Position numbers and translations under genes: made by a program. The notes under the pieces were generated by a model. That model saw only the letters and a list, made by a program, of their open reading frames with translations. It was not told where the DNA came from and did no database searches. A stretch of DNA of 64,000 nt, from positions 3,658,001 through 3,722,000 of the forward strand of contig JAUTDP010000004.1 in NCBI GenBank assembly GCA_033439795.1, given 5' to 3'. Positions within the stretch are counted from its first letter, which is position 1. Every line of letters begins with the position of its first letter. This document shows, in pieces, positions 22,661 through 31,973 of the stretch. The stretch comes from Sordaria brevicollis (lineage: Eukaryota; Ascomycota; Sordariomycetes; Sordariales; Sordariaceae).

Positions 22661-25124
22661 CTTGACCAACCAATTTGGTCCTATCGAGTCAGTGGTCGGC
22701 GGGAATGGTGAGGAGGGAGGCGACGGTGGCAGGATCGAGCTCGACAATAGGAGTTGAAGATGACTGTCATTCAGAAAAATCAAAACAAAGAAAAAGTCTA
22801 GCAAATGCGCAGCTAAGGATGCATAACAACAGCGCGTGTATGTCGGTGGGGAAGATGTTCTGGATGATCGGGAAAGCATGAATAACCAAGAAAAAGACCG
22901 CAACCCAAATGACGGGTTGAACGGCGGAATGGGTTCAAAGACTCCAGCAGACATCGAATCGGACGACAGGCGTTCCCGGGGTTCGGCCTTGTGGGGACGG
23001 CATCTTTGGAGGCTTGTGATTCCCGTCTAGAAGAACACTGAACGACTGAAGGGGGCAAAAAAAGGCGAATTTTTCATTGGTCATTCGGGTCATATTGAAG
23101 TCAGATCATGATCATTCCTCCAAGGATCGTAAGCACTCTTTTGGTTCAACATCACCCAGCTGGACTCGCTGGCCACGACGACAGAGACAAAGGTGAATCT
23201 GTAATTTGTAACTAAAGGCCGACAATATCGGCATGACAGTTCGTGATACTCCCAGAGTGGAAACAGTAGGACAGGGGCAGCAACGCCGGAGGAACCGGCT
23301 TTTCGTCGGGATCTTGTTGTCGGAGTGAGGCCCTTTTTGAAGATGAAGACTGCTAGCGTCGCTGACAATAGACGCCATTCGCTGCCGACTTTTAGAACCT
23401 TTCCCCGCTGCTGTCGGAAGTGCAGCGATGTTGACCGCGGCAAATGCTGCGTCCGGCGTTGAAGTTCTCCAAAATCTGCGGGGTCGGCCTGCCATCTGAA
23501 TGGAAGCGGACCCTTTCCGGGTTTGTGGAGAGCCGCCGGGATGATGCAATTGGCTTGGCGGCTGAATCTTTCAAATCTTTCGTCTGATGTTCCGACCTGA
23601 CCTGCCCGTAATAAACCGAATCATACCGACCGTAACATACTGTATTCGGCTCATCGTCACGACCACTCGACGCCAAGTCTCCAACTTCAACCATCATCCA
23701 TTCTTTGATTTTCCTTCCTTCAACTCCATCATGTTAGTCTCGCCAACCCTTCCCCTCAACCGCAACAAAGTCATCCTGCCATTGAATATTCACTCGGCTG
23801 CCTCGAGGCACACGGTATCCCCAGCAACCTACGACCCGCATTTCAGACCGGCTTCAAGCAGCATCCAGCAACATGCTCAAAGAGGAGAATCACAAGTGTG
23901 ATGGGCTCTACGTTCGTGCGTCTTGTCACCAACGGTTCCTACACAGAATTGTTGATTAATCCCCTTTTGGATACCAGCTGTCATGTGGTCTGTTGTCGCG
24001 GGTTTAGCAAAACCGCTGCTTTCTCTTTCGTTGTTAGCTAGACAAGTGTCTGTGCAGTCATGATCCTGGCCGAGATATCTTGATGCACTACCAGTCACGA
24101 TGGTAACCTCCTCTCATCCCCCGACCGCTTTTGACACCACATCAGCCTCACTGGTAATTCCGGGTTGGTAATACAACCTGTGCCCATAGCATTCCTCTGA
24201 TCTCTTCACGGCATGCTGGATTCGTCGTTTCTGGTGGAGGATTCAGGCTCTTGATGGATAATGGATAATGTTCGTGCAGCGACCACGTCGTGCGTCAAGC
24301 ACAGTACAAATCTTCACCTAGGCGAAAAATCGTGAAAAATCATCGCCGTCACGGGCCATACCCTTCAACACTCCTCAAGAGGTTTTCTTTAGCGAGAAGT
24401 CTAAAAATGTCGAAAAACGTCTGTGAGTGCGAACCCTGCAAGCCCTTCATCCGTTGTCAAAATCTGCAAAGAGCCATATTGGAACCAAAGTTGGAAATGC
24501 GTGATGTCCCATATTGATCAAGGGTCTCGACTCTGGACCAGTGACGATCACACAAACATCAAGAAGATCTTCAGCTAGAGGAGCCGGCCCACACGGGTTC
24601 GGGCCGCTCCTTATTGCATAGGGTTGCCGTTGACAGATATCTCAATGCAACCTAGCAACAAACAGCACCGGCGCCGAGCCTCATCGCAACGCTTTCAACC
24701 CAGTGGATACCACCATGTCGTGGAGTACTACCCTAAAGAAACTCCGAAACACTCATGGATCAGTAATGACAACTTGACAGCGGAGTCCATGACCGTTTTG
24801 GTCTTCGTTTGTTTGACCAGACCAACAGGTAGTGAACTCCTACCGCTACGCTCTGTTGCATTTGCACCTTGAGATGCAGACTCCATCACTCATCCCGGCT
24901 TCAACTCTTGAGAAACTTCACCTTTGCCCTGTCGGATGTGTTGAGAATAGGCTCACTCGGGCCTGCCGGACGGTGCTGGCAACGTTGTCACGGTCACTAG
25001 ATCGTGCATACACGACATTCGCACTTCGCCCAACCCCTCACGGGTCCTCGACAACCCGTCGTTGCCGGCGTGTGATGAGGAGAAAGAGTCTTACTCGACG
25101 TCGTCTCGACTCCCAAGAAAGCTC
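22661..25124. other. long intergenic region
   Basis: About 2.5 kb without a supported gene. ORFs at 23112-23697 (minus) and 23587-23901 (plus) overlap and have no recognisable features. A small unannotated gene or ncRNA cannot be excluded. Confidence 0.45.
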
Positions 25125-25132
25125 TATAAATA
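25125..25132 (+). promoter_or_regulatory. TATA box of the Hce2-domain gene
   Basis: TATAAATA lies 159 bp upstream of the ATG at 25284. Confidence 0.5.
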
Positions 25133-25283
25133 CCAAAAGAATCTTCCAGCTCATGGCGGAATGTTCATCATCAGCATCATCAGCTTCTTCCTTCATCCAG
25201 CTTGACCTCAAAGTCAGACCTCCGAGATTTCTCCAACACACTTTTACCACCACACGTCAAGCTCCAAAAAACCTCTTCTCAAA

Positions 25284-25916
25284 ATGCTCTTCTCTACCGC
25301 CCTCCTCTCTCTTTGCGCCTTTGCCGCTGCTGCTCCTCTCACGCCTTCCACCGTGAAGACAGCAGTGAGCCCTGACGGCTACACCTACATTGTTGAGAGT
25401 GAGGCCTTTGTCGAAGACACCTTCACCCGCAGCGACGGACGCAACGTTACCATCCTCGTCCACCCGGCTCTCAAGCGTTCCATCGATATGGATGCCACCG
25501 GCCAGACCCCCAACACCGCTCTCACCAAGCGTCTCACCTGGAACGATGGCAATCAGTACGCCGACATGTGCGGCGTCTCTACCTACGTCAGGAAGACCTC
25601 GGGCGCCTCGCCTCTCACCTCCGACTGTGCCGCCATCCGCGACTACTACGCCCAGCACCATGGCCGCTTTGTTGCCACCTGGGCGGAGCGGGCTTGGAAC
25701 GGCGCCTGGTGCCGTCTTGTCATCACGGGCACCTGCGTCTTCGGTATCCAGAGCGACAGCTTCTATGCTGTCAATGTCGGAAGCAGAGATATTGCTGATC
25801 TCACCCGCGACTCCATCAACAAGTTCAAGGGTACCGCGCGCGTCGGTGCTGAGGGGAACATGATTTGCAAGGGCACTCAGCCTACCAACGTGGATTGGGC
25901 TATCTTTACCAACTAA
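25284..25916 (+). CDS. secreted Hce2-domain (Ecp2-like) protein
   Basis: Single exon, 210 residues. The signal peptide is residues 1-17 (LLSLCAFAAAA, cleavage near AAAP). Two Lys-Arg sites (HPALKR near 64 and NTALTKR near 82) could be cut by kexin and would release a ~128-residue mature domain starting LTWNDGNQYADMCGVSTY. That domain has five cysteines and the blocks SPLTSDCAAI, GTCVFGI, IADLTRDSINKF and GNMICKG, which resemble the Hce2 domain found in Ecp2-type secreted proteins of many fungi, saprotrophs included. Family members are known as effectors in some plant pathogens; here neither a host nor an activity can be inferred. Confidence 0.78.
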   Translation: MLFSTALLSLCAFAAAAPLTPSTVKTAVSPDGYTYIVESEAFVEDTFTRSDGRNVTILVHPALKRSIDMDATGQTPNTALTKRLTWNDGNQYADMCGVSTYVRKTSGASPLTSDCAAIRDYYAQHHGRFVATWAERAWNGAWCRLVITGTCVFGIQSDSFYAVNVGSRDIADLTRDSINKFKGTARVGAEGNMICKGTQPTNVDWAIFTN

Positions 25917-26398
25917 GCTGTAGTGGTGAGATAAAGCCTTTTCGAGTGGAGTAAAATGGGGGTGGGAGGAATGAGACGGGATGCGCCACTGGATTCTGTG
26001 CCATTCAACACACGCGCTGCCAGTGGGGAACGCATTTGTCAGGGAGAGAGGGAGGCACGATGCGGGAGATTTGAGTGTCGGACCTGGCTCGGCCAAGTCA
26101 GGTCCGAGTGGATTTTGGAGTTGTGACGGGATGAAACGGTTGTGGCATCCCGCACTTGATGATATTTTGAACTTTTCACGACAAGAATGAGCAGGATTGG
26201 ACTTGGACACACACTCTTTTTAAGATATTATACCCTTCAGTCTTGGAGAACACCGCCAATAGGGCGAAGAATGCATGCATATTTGACTCACAATAAGTCG
26301 TCGATGCCCTGACACAAGGCAACAGTGAACAGAACATCCGTCATGTTAACCATCATTTGCCCGCCAATTAATAAAGAACTAGTGCGAGACCAACAACC
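25917..26398. other. intergenic
   Basis: 3' flank of the Hce2-domain gene and upstream region of the 5S gene. No gene seen. Confidence 0.5.
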
Positions 26399-26517
26399 AC
26401 ATATGACCATACCCATTGGAAAACTCGGGATCCCGTCCGCTCTCCCATAGATAAGCCAGTGAGGGCCAGACTAGTAGTTGGGTCGGTGACGACCAGCGAA
26501 TCCCTGGTGTTGTATGT
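26399..26517 (+). rRNA. dispersed 5S rRNA gene
   Basis: 119 bp, the exact length of filamentous-fungal 5S rRNA. The ends ACATATGAC and GTTGTATGT pair as helix I. The 3' half (AGTAGTTGGGTCGGTGACGACC, then the AGCGAATCCCTGG block) carries the internal promoter box C and loop E and is nearly identical to what I recall for Neurospora 5S. The helix II-III region (29-75) differs from that major type but keeps paired segments such as CGGGATCCCG. A T-run (TTTTTT) follows at once and is a pol III terminator. Single dispersed copies outside the rDNA array are usual in Pezizomycotina. Confidence 0.9.
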
Positions 26518-26898
26518 TTTTTGTCCGTTTTCTTTTTGCCTCTATTTTATTGAATTTAATCACTTGCTTTGTTTCTTTGCCTATTTCTTGTTTAAAAGGA
26601 CTGCTCGGTATAGGGATGTCTTTTCACTGGGCCTCAATATTTTGTTGTGATGGGCATCGTTGAAGCTCCCTTCAGCTTCCTGTCTTGCCGCCCCCAACCG
26701 GTATGATGTGGAATGTCTACTCTCTGATTCATCGTGTCTTTGTAGTCATCTATCGTGAAATCGTCTATCTCTATAGTCTATGTCAAAGTCTTAGGAAAAT
26801 GAAAACTCGAGCCTCTATATCTCCGTGGAAAAGCATGCCATCAAGTTGCCGATCGCCAGCCTTTATCATGAAATCCACACCACCACAACTACTCCAGA
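26518..26898. other. intergenic
   Basis: T-rich sequence after the 5S gene, then the 3' flank of the bisphosphatase gene. Confidence 0.5.
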
Positions 26899-27972
26899 TT
26901 AACCGCACAGCACCTCCTTAGCATACTGAACCTCCTCTGCATTGCCACAAACAATTCCACCACGCTCATCGCAACCCTCCAGTCCATTATCTCCCAAGAT
27001 ATCTTTACCAGTCGCAGGGTCGATCGCCCGTCCACCACAGCACTCCACCAACAAAGCCAGCGGGAACGTCTCGTACAGCCGCCTCAACTTGGCCTGGCTC
27101 GTCTCCGTCACCGGGCTCAAGTACACTCCATGTCCCTTGACCAGCGCATGCACCACATCCGGCACCAGCCCGCCGCAGTACCTCAACGTGTAGTTCTCCG
27201 CCATGTAATGCGCCACCAGCTTCGCATACGCCGCATGCGTGTTAGTCGAGCGCAAGTTTGCAGGCGCAAAGTACCTCGTCTTAAACGGTGGCGCGGCATA
27301 AGAGACCGACGCCCGAATAAGATCCCATTCCTGTTGACCAGCTTTCGTATCCGAAAGCCCAACCTCAAAACACACCCCCTTGTCATCACCAGGTAACCTC
27401 AGCGCAACAACCGCCGTCGTCCTCGGTCCGTAAACGCCCAACACGGCACCGATCTGTTTTTGGCGGGGGCTAGCGCCAAGAGCTGACGTTCCGTCCCAAA
27501 GCGAGAAGATGGTGCCTACTGTCCAGTTAGGCGCGATGATAGAGGATCCGTCCAGCGGATCAAACGCGACCGTGTAGACTTCGCCGTGGGTGCGGTCCTG
27601 CTCGGCTTCGATCACCTGGAAGGGCAAGCCGGTGTGTTGCACGGGTTTCTCGACCGGGTCCTCCTCAGAAGAGGCGGTGACGACGGAGGGACATTGCGAG
27701 AGACACAAGCGGATGGCTTCCTCGGCGAGAACGTCGACGTTGAGCTGGTCGTCGCCGAAGGAGTTGGAGGAGCCCGCCAGGGAGACGTCTTGCGCGTTGC
27801 GCAGGGCGGTGGCGGTCGCGGCGATGGAGGTGAGGAGGTGAGGGAGGACGGAGGTGCGGAGGCTGTCTCTTGAGAGAAAAGAGGGGAGGATGGAAGAGAG
27901 GTGGTTGGTAAGCGCCGCGCTGAGAGGAGTCGGCGGTGGTGCTGAAGCTTTGAGGGAGTGGGAGGCTGTCAT
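26899..27972 (-). CDS. sugar bisphosphatase of the FBPase/SBPase class
   Basis: Single exon, 357 residues from ATG 27972. An upstream in-frame ATG at 28188 would add a tail unlike the family and was not used. The metal site appears as FGDDQLNVDVLAEEAI, ASSEEDP and VAFDPLDGSSIIAPNWTVGTIFSLW, the signature of class I fructose-1,6-/sedoheptulose-1,7-bisphosphatases. The substrate side shows LRYCGGLVPDVVHALVKGHGVYLSP. Filamentous fungi carry such SBPase-like proteins next to the gluconeogenic FBPase; by analogy it removes the C1 phosphate of fructose or sedoheptulose bisphosphate. Which substrate it prefers cannot be told from the sequence. No targeting signal is obvious. Confidence 0.85.
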   Translation of the reverse strand: MTASHSLKASAPPPTPLSAALTNHLSSILPSFLSRDSLRTSVLPHLLTSIAATATALRNAQDVSLAGSSNSFGDDQLNVDVLAEEAIRLCLSQCPSVVTASSEEDPVEKPVQHTGLPFQVIEAEQDRTHGEVYTVAFDPLDGSSIIAPNWTVGTIFSLWDGTSALGASPRQKQIGAVLGVYGPRTTAVVALRLPGDDKGVCFEVGLSDTKAGQQEWDLIRASVSYAAPPFKTRYFAPANLRSTNTHAAYAKLVAHYMAENYTLRYCGGLVPDVVHALVKGHGVYLSPVTETSQAKLRRLYETFPLALLVECCGGRAIDPATGKDILGDNGLEGCDERGGIVCGNAEEVQYAKEVLCG

Positions 27973-29597
27973 GGTGGGGTAAACTTGGTGAGGTCTGCAA
28001 AAATACGTGTAAAAATTGGAAATTGAGTACAGGACTGACGGTTCCAGGACTAGAAATTTAGGATACGAGAAAGGAGACTTAAAGATGGAAGTGGAATATT
28101 CAGACTGAGTTTGAAAGGTGAGATAAAAATGCCAAACTTGAAACCCTCCGAAGCCGGTTTCCAAGAATCTCCCAAGAATGACAGACACTTGTGGATCCGT
28201 TTGTCTGGTCGCTCATCATGACAAGGGTTAGGGTCTGTGATGCAAGGTCTCTTCATCACCCTTTCAATTCCTACCACTTACTGGATTTCAACTCGATTCG
28301 ATTGGCGCTTTTGTGATGAGTTAGTAAAGAACGGTAAAATTGACACTACTGTTCTTGTTTGAGGTTCCAGGAGTGTGTACAACGAACGGAACATGTTCTT
28401 CATGATGGTAGACGGACGCACCTTCTTAATGCGAATGCACCTCGCCATTCCGGTCTCGCATCAGTTGGTTGTTCTTTCCTTCCTTTATCGTCCAGATTTG
28501 GTTACTCATCCTGCCCTTCCGCATTCCTGTGTCAAGATTCTACTTGGGAGATCTGCTCCTTGCTCAAGCAATATTTGGTGCCGAAAGTTCAAACTTGCAA
28601 TCTTTTCCTGCATCAAAACCGCTTCCTCCGCCTCACACCAACCAACAACGCTGGGTGAGCGGGCGGCATTGATCACATCAAAACCTTTACAATTCCCTTG
28701 GAATCAATCATTTACCTTAATATCCCTTCAAGTCGTGCCCACTATGTCTTCTTCGCGTTTGATCGCGGAGTGTCTGCGGGCAGATCACCCACCCATTCCT
28801 TTCAATCCGTGTCCCCGCTTGACGCCGAGCTAAGCAAGACAAGACCGCAAACAGAACGTCGCAAAGGAGATGAAAGACAAGATCAATTAAGGTTATTGGG
28901 TATAAATTGATTGACTTGCGTCCCGGTAAGTCAGCATGCATCTTGAAACTTTCGCCCTTTCGCGACTCGCTTTTGTCACAGGGATCGCAAGTGTGGTACC
29001 CAACATCACAACTCTACCAGAGAAAGTAGCAAAGTCTTACCAGAGAACTTATGGTGTTGACAGTTCCTCAATTCCTTTACATCAGTCAGCGTCTTTTGCG
29101 GAAAAGAAGTGGTGCCCGTTAAGGGATACCACGCGATGAGCGGGAGCCGGCACGTGGGGACGGCTTCCGAATAGTAACACCGGACGACTAGCCCGCCGTT
29201 TGCTTTTTGAGCAAACCTTTACCATGAATTTGTCATCCCTTCACTGGCTTACATCTATGAAACACAGAAAAGGTCGGACTCACCATGTCCCCGTCGACGT
29301 CTCCTCCTGACGTACCGGACGAGTATCCCCACCGGATCTTCCCTCGTAAAATGAAGCCACATCTTCTGGACGCTTCTCCACACTACAACCTCCCATTCAC
29401 TTATGACCAACTCGAACCCACAAAAACAATCCACGGCTTCCATGAACAGCGCACCTTTTCGCTTATTCTTATTTTGAAGCTCGCCTTGGAGCGCAGGCAT
29501 TGTTAACATCTCGACCTCGACCGCTCGCGCACTCCAGCCTCTCATTCTTCTACAGGTTGCAACGCGCGGACACAGCAACCTCAGACACCTTGGAAGA
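27973..29597. other. intergenic, divergent promoter region
   Basis: About 1.6 kb between divergent genes. A 73-codon ORF at 29285-29506 and others at 28359-28833 lack recognisable features. Confidence 0.5.
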
Positions 29598-31496
29598 ATG
29601 GAAAATCAGGATAACCTCAAGATGAACCCAACGTTGACGGAGGAGGCTATTCCGGTCGATACGGCTACGCACGACCAAAAACCAGTGACCAAATCAGCAA
29701 GCCCTCACTTACCCGCGTTTGAACCGGACGTCAAGAAGGCTTTGTCCAACAAGGAGTCAGCTGCCCAGCCATCATTACCAACATCATCCTCAAACACCAA
29801 CACACTCAGCTCGGCGCCCATCACTCAATCAATCACGCCTGACCTTGTCCCTCACATGTCCTCCAAGACTGACCCGAAACAGCCTACCACCACCAGTCCT
29901 GACTCAGTGCTAGCAAAGACCCAAACCGCCACGTCCAAGCCTAAGATCATCATCCTGCACCATGACACTGTCATCGACGGCCGCCGCATCATCGTTCAGA
30001 CGATCCAGAATTGCTTTGCTGCCATCCTCGGCACAAACGCCCCACAGCCAACCGATACCGCCATTCTGAACGCCTTTGCTCACAACGCCACACTTGTGGA
30101 CGCCCTAGGCCAGCTTGGTGCTTTCAAGAATCTCGACAAGTTGGCTTCGTCTTCTGCTGCTGGCGGCACTGGTGCTGCTGCTATAAGCCAAGTTGATATC
30201 ACCAAGGACAAAAGCAACCCCAACAGCAGCAAGACAATCAAGGGTAAAGGGAAAGACAAAGAAGTCACAGCAGTCCCGAACACGCCGCCCACTCAAGAGG
30301 AGAAGCAGTACGAGTACCAACACGCCGTTGCCCTATGGACCCACGCCTATCTCCACTACACCCACGAATTCCTCCGCGAGTTTGAAATCTACGCCGATCT
30401 TGAACCGCTGAAGGAGCAAATGAAGCAACAGGGTGTTTTTGTGGTTATCCTTATCGCTCAGGATGGCTTGGAGCCTTCTGTACCCGAGCAGGTCTCGAAT
30501 TCTGAAGACGGGGAAGACAACGACAAGGATGGGAAGAAACAGAAGCAACAGCAGCCAGCGAAACCAGCAAAGCAGCCCGCAAAGGGAGCGACGACCATCA
30601 CGGAGTTGATGAGGCGCATGGGCGTGACTGCTCCTGGCAAGGGATCAAGAGGATACGGAGCTGATGGGAGACAGGCAAGTGCCAGTGGCGTCGTGGTGGT
30701 GGATGGGATCTATGCTTGCGGTATTATCGGCAGGGAGGTTGTGAGAGTCTGGAAAGAGGAGATCTTGCCTGGTTTCGCCAGTGCTCAACTCGTCAAGAAG
30801 GCAAAGCCCAACAACGGTAAAGGCAAATCCAAGGCCGATGGCAAAAAGAACGCCGAAAAGGACACGGAAGTGATCACCTACCCGACCATGCAGAAACACG
30901 AGGTCATCTTCGTCTGCTCCTCGAAGCAGTATCTCGGTTTGGCAAGGGCCATCGGAGCCACGGCTTGCTGGGTAGCCCGGTGCGAAGACAAGGGCAAAAT
31001 GATCGAGAAGCACGCAGATATCGTGGTTGAGGATCTGGAGAAGTTGAGTCGCCTTATCATTAGCACCATTTCGGAGTCGAAGAATGGCGACGACAAGGGA
31101 GACCAGGCTGCCCCTGTGGTGGATGCTAGCCATAGCGACAAGAAAGGCGAAGCCGGCACAACTGATACCAAGAATCAGGCGCCGAAGAGCAAAAAGGCGG
31201 CGCCTGAGAAGGAGGATATCGAGATGCCAGACGCCGAGATTCCCGCTGAGACCAGTATCGAGCAGGACATCGGAGACAAAATGTCATCTCCCAAAGCCAC
31301 AAAACCCATCAAGACCGAGCCTATCGACGACGATGTCGGCGTTGCGACCTCTACCCGCATTAGCCCGAGCACCAAGAGCCCTGCTACAGGAACCGGCAAG
31401 AAGAGAGCGAGGGAGGACGATGATTTGGAGGAGTGGTTGCCTGTTGAGATCGCAGCAGAGCATGTTCCGGTTGTGGATTTGACGGAGGATGCTTGA
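29598..31496 (+). CDS. nuclear-type disordered protein with degenerate HAD-like domain
   Basis: Single exon, 632 residues. The N-terminal 110 residues, an acidic/Gln-Lys stretch near 300-330 and the C-terminal ~150 residues are low complexity, with KKAAPEKED-like and GKKRARED-like basic patches suggesting the nucleus. Between them, separated fragments follow the order of a haloacid dehalogenase fold: IIILHHDTVIDGRRIIVQTI (motif I region), FAAILG...LVDALGQLGA (cap-like), ALWTHAYLHYTHEFLREFEIYADLEPLKEQMKQQGVFVVILI (motif II region), then VIFVCSSKQYLGLARAIGATACWV and HADIVVEDLEKL (motif IV region). The two catalytic aspartates of motif I are absent, so if the fold is right it is a pseudo-enzyme. 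This assignment is my inference; the protein may simply be annotated hypothetical. Confidence 0.72.
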   Translation: MENQDNLKMNPTLTEEAIPVDTATHDQKPVTKSASPHLPAFEPDVKKALSNKESAAQPSLPTSSSNTNTLSSAPITQSITPDLVPHMSSKTDPKQPTTTSPDSVLAKTQTATSKPKIIILHHDTVIDGRRIIVQTIQNCFAAILGTNAPQPTDTAILNAFAHNATLVDALGQLGAFKNLDKLASSSAAGGTGAAAISQVDITKDKSNPNSSKTIKGKGKDKEVTAVPNTPPTQEEKQYEYQHAVALWTHAYLHYTHEFLREFEIYADLEPLKEQMKQQGVFVVILIAQDGLEPSVPEQVSNSEDGEDNDKDGKKQKQQQPAKPAKQPAKGATTITELMRRMGVTAPGKGSRGYGADGRQASASGVVVVDGIYACGIIGREVVRVWKEEILPGFASAQLVKKAKPNNGKGKSKADGKKNAEKDTEVITYPTMQKHEVIFVCSSKQYLGLARAIGATACWVARCEDKGKMIEKHADIVVEDLEKLSRLIISTISESKNGDDKGDQAAPVVDASHSDKKGEAGTTDTKNQAPKSKKAAPEKEDIEMPDAEIPAETSIEQDIGDKMSSPKATKPIKTEPIDDDVGVATSTRISPSTKSPATGTGKKRAREDDDLEEWLPVEIAAEHVPVVDLTEDA

Positions 31497-31973
31497 AGGA
31501 TGGCTGACTAGAGTCTAAGGGCCACTGTGGAAGCCATGGAAGTTAAAAGAGATGAGCACTCGAGAGATGATGGAGAGAAAACTTTCGTGGGACTGACCGT
31601 TGTTTAGTTGCCAAAGAGAGGACTCTGCCGGATGAGTAAGCTTTGGTCCGGAACAGAACAGGGCCAAGAGGCAAGAAGGGTGAAGAGAGACGATACTACT
31701 TACATAGGCATGAAAGACTGATAATTCTCGAGTAACATATTTCGTCGATGTCGCGAGGTAAAATCAGCCGCGGTGAATGGCAGTGGTATAATACTTCAGC
31801 CTCATCCACCGAAGGGAGTGGCTCAAAGGGAGCGACGTCACTTGATGACCCAAACGACCGTTACCCAAAGACCAGTTACACACCGGAAAAAACACAAAAA
31901 GGACAGTAAATAGATAAAAACCAACAGAACCAAATACATGCCATTAGTATATGCTACCCATGATGCCAATGCT
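31497..31973. other. intergenic between convergent genes
   Basis: 3' flanks only; nothing else recognised. Confidence 0.5.

Noticed and set aside
27973..28188. N-terminal extension of the bisphosphatase from the upstream in-frame ATG
   Set aside because: The extension is hydrophobic-aromatic leader-like text with no family match; the internal ATG gives the expected length.
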